The notes under the pieces were generated by a model. The model was not told the DNA's origin. It searched no databases and saw nothing but the letters and a program-made list of their open reading frames with translations. The translations under genes were made by a program, and so were the position numbers. This document shows, in pieces, positions 36,302 through 44,030 of a DNA stretch of 64,000 bases; positions within the stretch are counted from its first letter, which is position 1, and each line of letters starts with the position of its first letter. Source of the DNA: Clostridium sp. CMCC3677 (lineage in GTDB: Bacteria; Bacillota; Clostridia; Clostridiales; Clostridiaceae); NCBI RefSeq assembly GCF_023845585.1, contig NZ_JAMQHS010000001.1:434001-498000 (forward strand), in the 5' to 3' direction.

Positions 36302-37615
36302 ATGGTTAGAAATAAATTTGTAGATGTTTTAGTAATAGGTTCAGGCGTATCAGGACTATACTGTGCATTAAATTTAAACGAAAACTTAAATGTTTTAGTA
36401 GTATGCAAATCTAGTGTTACATGTACGAATACTTATTTGGCACAAGGAGGTATATCTACATCAATAAGTAAAGAGGACATACCTATTTTTATAGAAGACA
36501 CTTTAAAAGCTGGACAATACAAAAATGATTTAAAAGCAGTAGAGGTTTTAGCTAATGAATCAATGAGTAATATAAAAAATTTAATATCTCTTGGTGTAAA
36601 TTTTGATAAGAACGATGATGGAACTTTAAATTATACTAAAGAAGGAGCACATTCAGTAAATAGAATTGTTCACACAAAAGATAACACTGGTGAAAATGTA
36701 GCAAAAGTACTTATTGAACAAGCAAAAGAAAAAGAAAATATAATGATTTATGAAAATACTTATTTTGTTGACATTATAGAAAATGAAAATAAATGTATTG
36801 GTGGAATATTATTAAAAGATAATGATCAAATAAATGTTTATGCTAAAAATGTAGTATTAGCCACTGGAGGAATAGGTGGATTATTTAGTGATTCAACAAA
36901 CCAAAGAATATTAAAAGGTGACTCATTAGCTATTGCTAAGAAGCATGATATAAAAGTGAAGGATATTAATTATATTCAAATTCACCCAACAGTATTTTAT
37001 GACGAAGGTAATTTTGAGAGAAGATTTCTTATATCAGAGTCTTTAAGGGGAGAAGGAGGAAAACTTTTAAATATTAATGGTGAAAGATTTATTAATGAAC
37101 TTTTGCCAAGAGATGTGGTTTCTAAAGCTGTGTATGAAGAAATGAAAAAAACAGACAGTGAATACGTATATTTAGATATAACATTTTTAGATAAAGATTA
37201 TATTATGAATAGATTTTCATCAATATATAAAGAATGTCTAAAAAGAGGAACTGATATAACTAAAGACTATATTAAAGTTTCACCAGCACAACATTTTTTT
37301 ATGGGAGGAGTAGAAGTGGATATTAATGCAGTAACTTCAATGAAAAATTTATATGCTGTTGGAGAGACAAGTTGCACTGGAATTCATGGAGCTAATCGCC
37401 TTGCAAGCAATTCACTATTAGAGGGACTTGTATTTTCAAAAAGGTGTGCAAATTTGATTAATTCAACAGAAAAATATATCAATTCTAATATTATATCAGT
37501 AAAAAATATAAATAAATCAATAGAAGAATTAAGTGAAGAAAAAGAACAGATAGTTAAAGAATTGCTTGTTTTAAATGGGGGAATGGTAACAAATGAATTA
37601 TTTAGTTGTAGATAA
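36302..37615 (+). CDS. nadB: L-aspartate oxidase
   Basis: 437 residues. Flavoprotein that oxidises aspartate to iminoaspartate for NadA. FAD motif VIGSGVSGLYCALNLN at residue 10, substrate region GGISTS and HSVNRIVHTKDNTG (near 120), and the succinate-dehydrogenase-type active-site motif HFFMGGVEVD and GETSCTGIHGANRLASNSLLEGL near 365. It lacks most of the C-terminal helical domain of the roughly 530-residue enterobacterial enzyme, as is usual in clostridia. The 3' end overlaps nadC by 23 bases. Confidence 0.95.
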   Translation: MVRNKFVDVLVIGSGVSGLYCALNLNENLNVLVVCKSSVTCTNTYLAQGGISTSISKEDIPIFIEDTLKAGQYKNDLKAVEVLANESMSNIKNLISLGVNFDKNDDGTLNYTKEGAHSVNRIVHTKDNTGENVAKVLIEQAKEKENIMIYENTYFVDIIENENKCIGGILLKDNDQINVYAKNVVLATGGIGGLFSDSTNQRILKGDSLAIAKKHDIKVKDINYIQIHPTVFYDEGNFERRFLISESLRGEGGKLLNINGERFINELLPRDVVSKAVYEEMKKTDSEYVYLDITFLDKDYIMNRFSSIYKECLKRGTDITKDYIKVSPAQHFFMGGVEVDINAVTSMKNLYAVGETSCTGIHGANRLASNSLLEGLVFSKRCANLINSTEKYINSNIISVKNINKSIEELSEEKEQIVKELLVLNGGMVTNELFSCR

Positions 37616-38432
37616 AATAATAAAAGAAGCATTATTAGAGGATATTCCAAATGAAGATATAACAACAAATTCAATAATAAAAGAAAGTAGCATATGCACA
37701 GTAGACCTATTATGTAAAGAGGAGGGAATACTTTCAGGATTAGAAGTATTTAAAAGAGTATTTGATATTTTAGGAAATGTTCAGATTGGATTTAATAAAA
37801 AAGATGGTGATAAAATATGTCCTGGTGAAAAAATTGCTTTATTGAAAGGTGATACACGTAATGTATTATTAGGCGAAAGAGTAGCATTAAATTTACTACA
37901 AAGAATGAGTGGTATAGCAACTCTTACAAATAAATTTGTTAACAAAATAGAGCATACAAGGGCTAAGTTATTAGATACTAGAAAGACAACTCCTAATTTA
38001 AGAATTTTAGAAAAGTATTCAGTAAAAATTGGTGGGGGAGATAACCATAGGTTTAATTTATCTGATGGAATTATGCTTAAAGATAATCATATAAGTGCAG
38101 CTGGTGGAATAAAAAAGGCAGTTGAGATGTGTAAAAAGAATTCATCATTTGTTAGAAAAATAGAAGTGGAGGCAGAAACATTAGATATGGTTAATGAAGC
38201 ATTAGAAGCTAAAGTGGATATAATAATGCTTGATAATATGAATTTGAAAACAGCAAAGGAAGCAGTAAGAATAATTAATAATAGGGTTTTAATAGAATTT
38301 TCAGGTAATGTAAATATAGATAACATAAAAGAAATAGCAGAAATAGGAGTTGACTATATATCAGTGGGGGCGTTAACTCATTCAGCTAAAATATTAGACT
38401 TAAGTATGAAAAATTTAAGTATTCTAGATTAA
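37593..38432 (+). CDS. nadC: Nicotinate-nucleotide pyrophosphorylase
   Basis: 279 residues. Converts quinolinate plus PRPP to nicotinate mononucleotide. Characteristic pieces: ALLEDIPNEDITTNSII at the N-terminus, LNLLQRMSGIATLT near 105, DTRKTTPNLRILEKYSVKIGGG near 130, HRFNLSDGIMLKDNHI, and EVEAETLDMVNEAL near 190. Last gene of nadABC, starting inside nadB behind GGGGGAATGG. A strong terminator follows. Confidence 0.96.
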   Translation: MNYLVVDKIIKEALLEDIPNEDITTNSIIKESSICTVDLLCKEEGILSGLEVFKRVFDILGNVQIGFNKKDGDKICPGEKIALLKGDTRNVLLGERVALNLLQRMSGIATLTNKFVNKIEHTRAKLLDTRKTTPNLRILEKYSVKIGGGDNHRFNLSDGIMLKDNHISAAGGIKKAVEMCKKNSSFVRKIEVEAETLDMVNEALEAKVDIIMLDNMNLKTAKEAVRIINNRVLIEFSGNVNIDNIKEIAEIGVDYISVGALTHSAKILDLSMKNLSILD

Positions 38433-38435
38433 AAT

Positions 38436-38502
38436 AAAATTGATATTATAAATGTAAGCTTAATTACTATAAATTAAATCTTACATTATAATATCAATTT
38501 TT
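38436..38502 (+). terminator. nadABC terminator
   Basis: A 23-base near-perfect inverted repeat (38436-38458 with 38480-38502), running from an A tract to a T tract, with a 21-base loop. Bidirectional by sequence. Confidence 0.88.
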
Positions 38503-38703
38503 GATTTAAGACCTATCAACTTAGCAGAAAATTTATATATTCATAAATTAAACAAGATTCTGTTTTAGTAAATTATATAAGCAAGTTAAAGACATAGAAT
38601 TTTAATAGAAATTTTATATTATAAACAATTAAAAAATAAATTTTAAATTTTTCTAATAAAGTATTGACAATAGTACAAAATAGAGATATTATAATATTGT
38701 AAA

Positions 38704-38718
38704 TGAGAATCAATCTCA
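38704..38718 (+). promoter_or_regulatory. Fur-like operator at the sRNA start
   Basis: TGAGAATcAATCTCA: five-base perfect outer arms and strong similarity to the TGATAATnATTATCA boxes at feo and at the AraC gene. Located a few bases after the predicted start point. Confidence 0.6.
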
Positions 38719-38970
38719 AAGCAAACATAACTCATTCAATGACAAATGAGACAAATTATTGCTATACACAATAAAAATTTTACCAAAGCAAAGATTTTAT
38801 GAAGTGTACTATGAAAAAATAAATTAGCAAGTATTGAAAGCACACACTCAAAATACTAATTTACTAAATAAATAATTGCGTGACCTTATTATTTAGTTTG
38901 GATTTTTTCTGTTCTCCCTAAGAAAAAGTACATTTCATCAAATTATATATTATAATTAATCATACGTATT

Positions 38971-39016
38971 AAAATAGAAACTGCTGATAAAATTGTTATC
39001 AGCAGTTTTTATTTTA
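38971..39016 (+). terminator. Strong terminator ending the gene-free region
   Basis: AAAATAGAAACTGCTGATAA (38971-38990) pairs with 38996-39015 with a single mismatch and a 5-base loop. No annotated gene lies upstream on this strand after nadC's own terminator, so it must belong to a non-coding transcript. Confidence 0.85.
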
Positions 39017-39192
39017 TCCATATTTTGAATAAATGTTTATATATTATTTAACATTAAATTTTAAAGAACTAAGAGTAATATGTTATTATAGTTAATGGAA
39101 AGAATTTTATATGAATAAGTTATTGAAGCAAAGTTTTAAAAAATATATAAATTATATATAGAACTTTATTTAATTAAGAAAGTGAGGAAATC

Positions 39193-40074
39193 ATGAATTT
39201 AGATAATTTTAGTAATAGAAGTAAAGGAATAATATTTATAATATTATCAGCATTTGGATTTGCAATGATGTCAGCTTTTGTTAAGCTTTCAGGAGATTTA
39301 CCATCTTTACAAAAATCATTTTTTAGAAATTTAGTAGCAAGTTTAATTGCTTTAAGTTTAATAATTAAACATAAAGAAAGCTTTTTTGGAAAAAGAGAAA
39401 ATCAAAAGATTCTTGTATTAAGATCTTTATTTGGAACACTGGGAATTGTATTGAATTTTTATACAATAGATAAATTAGTTTTATCAGATGCTAATATGCT
39501 AAATAAATTGAGCCCATTTTTTGTGATTATTTTTTCAGCTTTATTTTTAAAAGAAAAAATAAATACAAAACAAATCATATCTTTAATAATTGCATTTTTA
39601 GGAGCATTATTCATTATAAAGCCATCATTCAATCTTGAAGTAATATCGGCTTTAGCAGGAGTTGGTGGTGCTATATTTGCAGCAGCAGCTTATACTTGTG
39701 TAAGAGAATTGGGGGGAAAAGAAAAACATTATACGATAGTATTTTATTTTTCAACTTTTTCATCAATAGTATTATTTCCATTTATGATGCTATCCTATAA
39801 ATCTATGACTATGATGCAATTAATTTATTTGATATTAGCAGGTGTTTTTGCAAGTGTAGGTCAATTTGGAGTAACTTTAGCTTATAAGTATGCACCAGCT
39901 AAGGAAATATCAATCTTTGATTATTCTAACATATTATTCTCAGCTATAATAAGTTTAGTTATATTTGGAGCATTACCAGATCACTTAAGTATTATAGGAT
40001 ATTTAATAATATTTACAGCTTCATTATATATGTTTCTATACAATAAAAAATTAGACAAGGTTCAAAGTAAGTAA
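39193..40074 (+). CDS. DMT-superfamily EamA transporter
   Basis: 293 residues with ten membrane helices in two EamA repeats (about 12-135 and 150-285). The typical end-of-repeat sequence LNKLSPFFVIIFSALFLKEKI near 105 recurs as FDYSNILFSAIISLVIFGALP near 255. A drug/metabolite-family permease; the substrate cannot be told. ATG after GAAAGTGAGG. Monocistronic, just before the riboswitch region. Confidence 0.88.
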   Translation: MNLDNFSNRSKGIIFIILSAFGFAMMSAFVKLSGDLPSLQKSFFRNLVASLIALSLIIKHKESFFGKRENQKILVLRSLFGTLGIVLNFYTIDKLVLSDANMLNKLSPFFVIIFSALFLKEKINTKQIISLIIAFLGALFIIKPSFNLEVISALAGVGGAIFAAAAYTCVRELGGKEKHYTIVFYFSTFSSIVLFPFMMLSYKSMTMMQLIYLILAGVFASVGQFGVTLAYKYAPAKEISIFDYSNILFSAIISLVIFGALPDHLSIIGYLIIFTASLYMFLYNKKLDKVQSK

Positions 40075-40081
40075 ATGTTAC

Positions 40082-40110
40082 TTGAAAATAATTATAATAT
40101 TTGATATACT
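40082..40110 (+). promoter_or_regulatory. Promoter of the queuosine-salvage operon
   Basis: TTGAAA (40082-40087), 17-base spacer, TATACT (40105-40110); the start point would be about 30 bases before the riboswitch. Confidence 0.6.
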
Positions 40111-40148
40111 CAATAAGAAAATTTAATAAAAATCCACTTTGTTAAAAA

Positions 40149-40190
40149 GTGGGAGAGGTTCGAAGACCATCCCTCTATAAAAAACTAGGC
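40149..40190 (+). promoter_or_regulatory. preQ1 class I riboswitch
   Basis: GGGAGAGGTTCGAAG, then ACCATCCCTCTATAAAAAACTA: the P1 stem GAGGG/CCCTC type with the loop and the diagnostic A-rich tail ending AAAAAACTAG that forms the H-type pseudoknot. It agrees with the preQ1-I consensus in length (about 40 bases) and order. It is followed by terminators and the queuosine-salvage genes, so binding of preQ1 should cause termination. Confidence 0.9.
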
Positions 40191-40208
40191 AATTAAATAA
40201 GATTTAAT

Positions 40209-40237
40209 AAGTCGCATGGTTAATTGCGACTTTTTTT
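40209..40237 (+). terminator. Riboswitch expression-platform terminator (first)
   Basis: Perfect AAGTCGCA (40209-40216) / TGCGACTT (40225-40232) stem followed by T7, about 20 bases after the aptamer. Confidence 0.85.
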
Positions 40238-40244
40238 ATTTTTC

Positions 40245-40279
40245 ATGCTTTGAGATGGTTATTCTCAAGGCATTTTTTA
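40245..40279 (+). terminator. Second tandem terminator after the riboswitch
   Basis: ATGCTTTGAGA (40245-40255) pairs with TCTCAAGGCAT (40263-40273), one mismatch, followed by T6. Two terminators in series between aptamer and genes give tight shut-off, or one may belong to a different switch. Confidence 0.75.
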
Positions 40280-40409
40280 TTCTTTAGGAATTTATATTAT
40301 TAAAAAATTTGTGGATAACTTTTAAAATAATGTATTTTAAAACATAGCCTTAAATTAAAAAAATCTAATAATATATGTGTTTAGAGAGAATAATAGTGGA
40401 GAATTAGAT

Positions 40410-40463
40410 ATGAAGAGTAAGCGTTGTATTTGTGTTCTAAACACAAAAGGTAAGGAGAAGTAG
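40410..40463 (+). CDS. Possible 17-residue leader peptide
   Basis: ATG after GTGGAGAATTAGAT, reading MKSKRCICVLNTKGKEK and stopping 2 bases before the queK start, so translation could be coupled. Part of it lies in a long stem TGTGTTTAGA/TCTAAACACA. Two Cys codons (TGT) and one Asn codon (AAC, a queuosine-decoded codon). It may be only the ribosome-binding region of queK. Confidence 0.3.
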   Translation: MKSKRCICVLNTKGKEK

Positions 40464-40465
40464 TA

Positions 40466-41446
40466 ATGAATAAGAAAAAAATAATAATAGATTGTGATCC
40501 TGGAATTGATGATTCATTAGCAATCATGTTTGCATTAAAGTCTGAGGAATTAGAAGTAAAAGGTATAACTATTGTTTCTGGTAATGTACATGCTAAAAAA
40601 GGTGCAGAAAATGCTCTTAAAATATTAAAAGAACTTGGAAGGTTAGATATTCCTGTATATATAGGGGATGGGGAACCACTAACAAGAGAGCTAATTACAG
40701 CAGAAGATACTCATGGTGAAGATGGACTTGGAGAAACATTTTTACCGAAAGTAGAAGAAGCTAATTATAAAGAAGGCGCAGTAGATTTCATTTTAGATTC
40801 TTTAAAAGAAGAGGATGAATTATCAATAATAGCAATAGGTCCCTTAACTAATATTGCAAAAGCTTTAGATAAAGATAAAGAAACAACGAGAAAGATGAAA
40901 GAATTAATTTTAATGGGGGGAGCATTTAAGAGCTTTGGAAATTGTTCGCAAGTTGCTGAATTTAATTTTTGGGTAGATCCACATGGCGCAGAAAAAGTTT
41001 TTAATGAACTTAATAGAAAAATTACCATGGTTGGATTAGATGTAACAAGAGAAATTGTATTAACGCCTAACTATATAGAGATGTTAAAACAATTTAAGAA
41101 TCCATTAGCAGATTTAATAGTTAAAATAACAAGATTTTATGTGGATTTTCATTGGGAGCAAGAAAGAACTTTGGGGTGCGTGATAAATGATCCATTAGCA
41201 ATAGCTTATTTTATAGATCCAAGTCTTTGTAGTGGAAAAGAATATTACGTGGATATAGTTACAGAAGGAAAAGCAATTGGTATGAGCTTAGTAGATGAAG
41301 GGGATTTTTATAGAAAAGAACCAAATTGCCTGGTATTAACAGAAGTAAATTCAAAAGCATTCATGGAAATGTTTTTAACAAGGTTACTTCCAGAGCATAA
41401 GAAAGATATTTTTAATATATTAAATAATTCAAAGTACGGCAATTAA
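40466..41446 (+). CDS. queK: Queuosine-salvage nucleoside hydrolase (QueK-like)
   Basis: 326 residues, inosine/uridine-preferring nucleoside hydrolase family. Calcium-binding DCDPGIDDSLAIMFAL at residue 8, TEDTHGEDGLGE-type loop near 75, LILMGGAFKSFGNCSQVAEFNFWVDPHGA near 150, and the C-terminal NDPLAIAYFIDP. The family hydrolyses nucleosides in general. Here the preQ1-I riboswitch upstream and the downstream ECF S component and radical SAM gene match the queuosine hydrolase-transporter-lyase trio described for C. difficile. Specificity for queuosine is therefore inferred from context. Confidence 0.83.
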   Translation: MNKKKIIIDCDPGIDDSLAIMFALKSEELEVKGITIVSGNVHAKKGAENALKILKELGRLDIPVYIGDGEPLTRELITAEDTHGEDGLGETFLPKVEEANYKEGAVDFILDSLKEEDELSIIAIGPLTNIAKALDKDKETTRKMKELILMGGAFKSFGNCSQVAEFNFWVDPHGAEKVFNELNRKITMVGLDVTREIVLTPNYIEMLKQFKNPLADLIVKITRFYVDFHWEQERTLGCVINDPLAIAYFIDPSLCSGKEYYVDIVTEGKAIGMSLVDEGDFYRKEPNCLVLTEVNSKAFMEMFLTRLLPEHKKDIFNILNNSKYGN

Positions 41447-41469
41447 GCAATAAAAGGGGGAATTAAAAT

Positions 41470-42045
41470 ATGAAAAAAATAAATTTAAATGTAATGACAT
41501 TTATGTCTTTATGTATAGTTATAAATCTTGTAGGGGGATTTATAGCGCTAAGTTTTAAATTACCAATATATATTGATACAATAGGAACTTTATTAAGTGC
41601 AGTTTTACTAGGTCCAATTAATGGCGGAATAGTTGGTGGATTAACTTCAATAGTAAATGGAGCAACTTTTGATCCAATTTCATTTTACTTTATGCCTGTT
41701 CAAATAATTGTAGGTTTAAGTACGGGAGCATGTTTTAAAAATTCTAAATTTGAAGGTATTAGATCTGTATTATCAATTATATTAATTACTGTTTTAGGAT
41801 CAATAACGGCATCAATAGTAGCAGCATTTGTGTTTAATGGAGTAACGTCATCAGGTTCTAGCATAATTGTTGCTATATTTAAAAATTTAGGAATAAGTAC
41901 AATTACAGCAGTATTTTCTACTCAAATATTTACTGATTTATTAGATAAAGCCGTTAGTTTTGCATTAGTATTTTCAGTAATAAAAGCGATGCCAATGAAA
42001 TTTATTATGAATTTAGTTAGGAATGAAGTTAATGGACAGATATAA
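41470..42045 (+). CDS. queT: ECF transporter S component for queuosine precursors (QueT-like)
   Basis: 191 residues with about six membrane helices and the ECF substrate-binding layout: IYIDTIGTLLSAVLLGPINGGIVGGLTSIVNG (positions about 32-63) and FYFMPVQIIVGLSTGACFK. It captures a vitamin-like substrate in the membrane and shares the energising module, which is encoded elsewhere. Position between queK and queL behind a preQ1 riboswitch points to queuosine, queuine or preQ1. GGGGGAATT before the ATG; it overlaps queL by 23 bases. Confidence 0.83.
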   Translation: MKKINLNVMTFMSLCIVINLVGGFIALSFKLPIYIDTIGTLLSAVLLGPINGGIVGGLTSIVNGATFDPISFYFMPVQIIVGLSTGACFKNSKFEGIRSVLSIILITVLGSITASIVAAFVFNGVTSSGSSIIVAIFKNLGISTITAVFSTQIFTDLLDKAVSFALVFSVIKAMPMKFIMNLVRNEVNGQI

Positions 42046-42721
42046 TGTTATAAAAGAAAAAAATAAGAGAGAAATTGTTTTATTAAAAGGATTTCCATGT
42101 ATTTGGGGAAAATGTACATTTTGTGATTATATAGATGATAACTCAACAAAAGAGGAAGAAATAAATAAATTGGATTTTGAAGTTCTTGATAATGTAAATG
42201 GTGTTTATAAGACTTTAGAAGTAATAAATTCTGGGAGCTGTTTTGAATTACCAAAAGAAACATTAAATAAGATAAAAGAAGTAATAGATAAGAACGGTAT
42301 AAAAAAAATATTTTTAGAAAGTCATTGGTGTTATAAAAATAAACTACAAGAAATGAGAGATTTTTTTGGAATAGAAATAGTTTTTAAAATTGGAGTTGAG
42401 AGTTTCGATAATGATTTTAGAAACAAATTCTTAAATAAAAATGCTAACTTTAAAACATATGAAGAAGTAAAAGAGCATTTTCAATCAGTTTGTCTTTTGG
42501 TTGGGATAAAAGGACAAACTAAAGAAATGATAAAAAGAGATATAGATATAGTATTACATCATTTTGACTATGGAACAGTAAATATATTTACTGAAAATAC
42601 TACTGAAATAAAAAGGGATGAAGAATTAATAAAGTGGTTTGAAAAAGAATATCAATTCTTAAGAGATGTTGAAAAAATAGAAATATTATTTGAAAATACT
42701 GATTTTGGTGTTGGAGATTAA
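42023..42721 (+). CDS. queL: Radical SAM queuine lyase (QueL-like)
   Basis: 232 residues. Cluster motif near residue 26 is CIWGKCTFC, that is C-x4-C-x2-C rather than the canonical C-x3-C-x2-C. It is a compact protein with KIGVESFDNDFRNKFLNK near 123 and LLVGIKGQTKEM near 155, radical-SAM-like barrel strands. QueL of C. difficile converts queuine to preQ1 in a salvage pathway with QueK and an ECF transporter. The same gene trio and riboswitch here support that assignment. It starts inside the upstream gene and ends at a strong terminator. Confidence 0.82.
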   Translation: MKLMDRYNVIKEKNKREIVLLKGFPCIWGKCTFCDYIDDNSTKEEEINKLDFEVLDNVNGVYKTLEVINSGSCFELPKETLNKIKEVIDKNGIKKIFLESHWCYKNKLQEMRDFFGIEIVFKIGVESFDNDFRNKFLNKNANFKTYEEVKEHFQSVCLLVGIKGQTKEMIKRDIDIVLHHFDYGTVNIFTENTTEIKRDEELIKWFEKEYQFLRDVEKIEILFENTDFGVGD

Positions 42722-42726
42722 AAGTA

Positions 42727-42763
42727 TTAGCTAGTAAAAGTAGATTTTACTAGCTAATTTTTT
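42727..42763 (+). terminator. Queuosine-salvage operon terminator
   Basis: Perfect 13-base stem TTAGCTAGTAAAA (42727-42739) with TTTTACTAGCTAA (42745-42757), 5-base loop, T6. Confidence 0.93.
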
Positions 42764-42968
42764 ATGTATTTATCTTATAGAATTTTAAATTAGTGGGTTA
42801 GTAAAATTATACAAAAAAGAAGCTCTTTAAGATATGTATATTGCATAATCCATTTTAATTAAGTTACACTCCATAATAAAGAGAAGAATTTTCATTTAAC
42901 TATTATAAGACAATAAATAGCCCTTATTTTAAGAAAAAGTAACTTTTGGAAAGGAGCTTCCTTGACAA

Positions 42969-43050
42969 TTGACAGAGGAAAATATAAATGCTACGCTTTT
43001 AAAAGTTAGACTAGTCTTACATTTTTGTATAGCACGGGCATAGGTGTTAT
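42969..43050 (+). promoter_or_regulatory. Promoter, palindrome and leader hairpin before the first iron-binding protein
   Basis: TTGACA (42969-42974), 17-base spacer, weak TACGCT (42992-42997), then the perfect palindrome AGACTAGTCT (43008-43017) and a hairpin ATAGCAC/GTGTTAT (43029-43050). The same order recurs before the second binding-protein gene at 45203-45284, with a compensating base pair in the hairpin. The weak -10 fits an activator-dependent promoter. Confidence 0.6.
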
Positions 43051-43090
43051 TCAGGTTAAAAATAAGATGTTTATAAGGGAGAGATATAAA

Positions 43091-43984
43091 ATGAAAAAAT
43101 TATTGTCATTATTTTGTACAATATTTATGACTACTTTAATTTTAGTTGGTTGTTCTTCAGCTAAGGATACTACTAAAAAAGAAGAAGCTGTTCGTACTGT
43201 AAGTACTGTAAGAGGTGATGTTAATGTTCCTGCTAATCCTAAAAGAGTTATTGCTACTTATGGAATGGGTGATGTTTTGGCTTTAGGAGTTAAACCAGTA
43301 GCTACATATGATGCAAAAGGTAGTGCTTATGAAAAAGAGGTAGAGGGTTTACCTGTATGGGAAAAGTTTGAACCAGAAGAGATAATGAAATATGATCCAG
43401 ACCTTATTCTTGTTGTAAGCGAAGAAAAGATTGATGAATTTTCTAAGATTGCTCCTACAGTTTATATTCCTTTTACTACTCTTAATATGGAGGAGAGAAT
43501 AGCCTTTTTAGGGGAGGTTTTAAATAAAAAGGAAGAGGCAGAAAAGGCACAGTCTGATTTTAAAGAAAAGATAAATAATGCAAAGAAAGAATTGGATTCT
43601 AAAAAAATTATGGATAAGAAATTCAGTATTTTTGAAAGCAACCAAAATGGAGGAGTTTGGGTGTATGGTGATAAATGGGGCCGTGGAGGCGACCTAATTT
43701 ATAGTCAATTAGGATTCAAAGCACCAGATGTTATACAGAATGAAGTTATTGGTAAAGATCAGCATCGAGAGATTTCTCTTGAAACAATTAAGGATTATGC
43801 TGGAGATTACATAATATTTAGTGGAGAGATTGGGAAACTAGCGAACAATCCAGTTTGGCAGTCAATTCCGGCAGTTAAAGAAGGACATGTTATACCAATT
43901 GATTTTACATTATTTTATGATATAGATATTTACTCATCTAATGTACAGTTAGATTATATTATGAATAAATTACTAGAAAGTTAG
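43091..43984 (+). CDS. Iron-siderophore ABC transporter binding lipoprotein (first copy)
   Basis: 297 residues. Lipoprotein signal MKKLLSLFCTIFMTTLILVG with the lipobox Cys at about 21, then a FecB/FepB-type two-lobe fold: RVIATYGMGDVLALGVKPVA near 58, EEIMKYDPDLILV near 105, and a C-terminal W-S-I-PA-V motif (VWQSIPAVKEGHVIPID). It binds a ferric siderophore or heme outside the membrane. The ATG at 43091 has AAGGGAGAG ahead; a longer reading from 43025 lacks one. The N-terminus is nearly identical to the gene at 45323 and the rest is diverged. No permease genes of its own adjoin. Confidence 0.85.
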   Translation: MKKLLSLFCTIFMTTLILVGCSSAKDTTKKEEAVRTVSTVRGDVNVPANPKRVIATYGMGDVLALGVKPVATYDAKGSAYEKEVEGLPVWEKFEPEEIMKYDPDLILVVSEEKIDEFSKIAPTVYIPFTTLNMEERIAFLGEVLNKKEEAEKAQSDFKEKINNAKKELDSKKIMDKKFSIFESNQNGGVWVYGDKWGRGGDLIYSQLGFKAPDVIQNEVIGKDQHREISLETIKDYAGDYIIFSGEIGKLANNPVWQSIPAVKEGHVIPIDFTLFYDIDIYSSNVQLDYIMNKLLES

Positions 43985-44030
43985 TAAGAAAGATTAAGAT
44001 ACTTATGTGATATAAGTATCTTAAATTTTT

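Larger units (their letters stand above)
38664..39016 (+). ncRNA. Candidate Fur-controlled small RNA
   Basis: Promoter TTGACA (38664-38669), 17-base spacer, TATTAT (38687-38692). A Fur-like 7-1-7 repeat TGAGAATcAATCTCA (38704-38718) sits at the expected transcription start. No open frame with a ribosome binding site follows. Inside are a long-range stem ATGAAGTGTACT (38799-38810) with AGTACATTTCAT (38927-38938) and an 8-base hairpin (38903-38910 with 38921-38928) displaying the C-rich loop GTTCTCCCTA. The unit ends at a 20-base terminator stem at 38971-39016. Expected RNA about 315 bases. Existence and role are inference; 38503-38663 shows only degenerate repeat fragments. Confidence 0.55.

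Noticed and set aside
38560-38600. GATTCTGTTTTAGTAAATTA as another repeat-element copy
   Set aside because: Only the left dozen bases match; too short to list as a copy.
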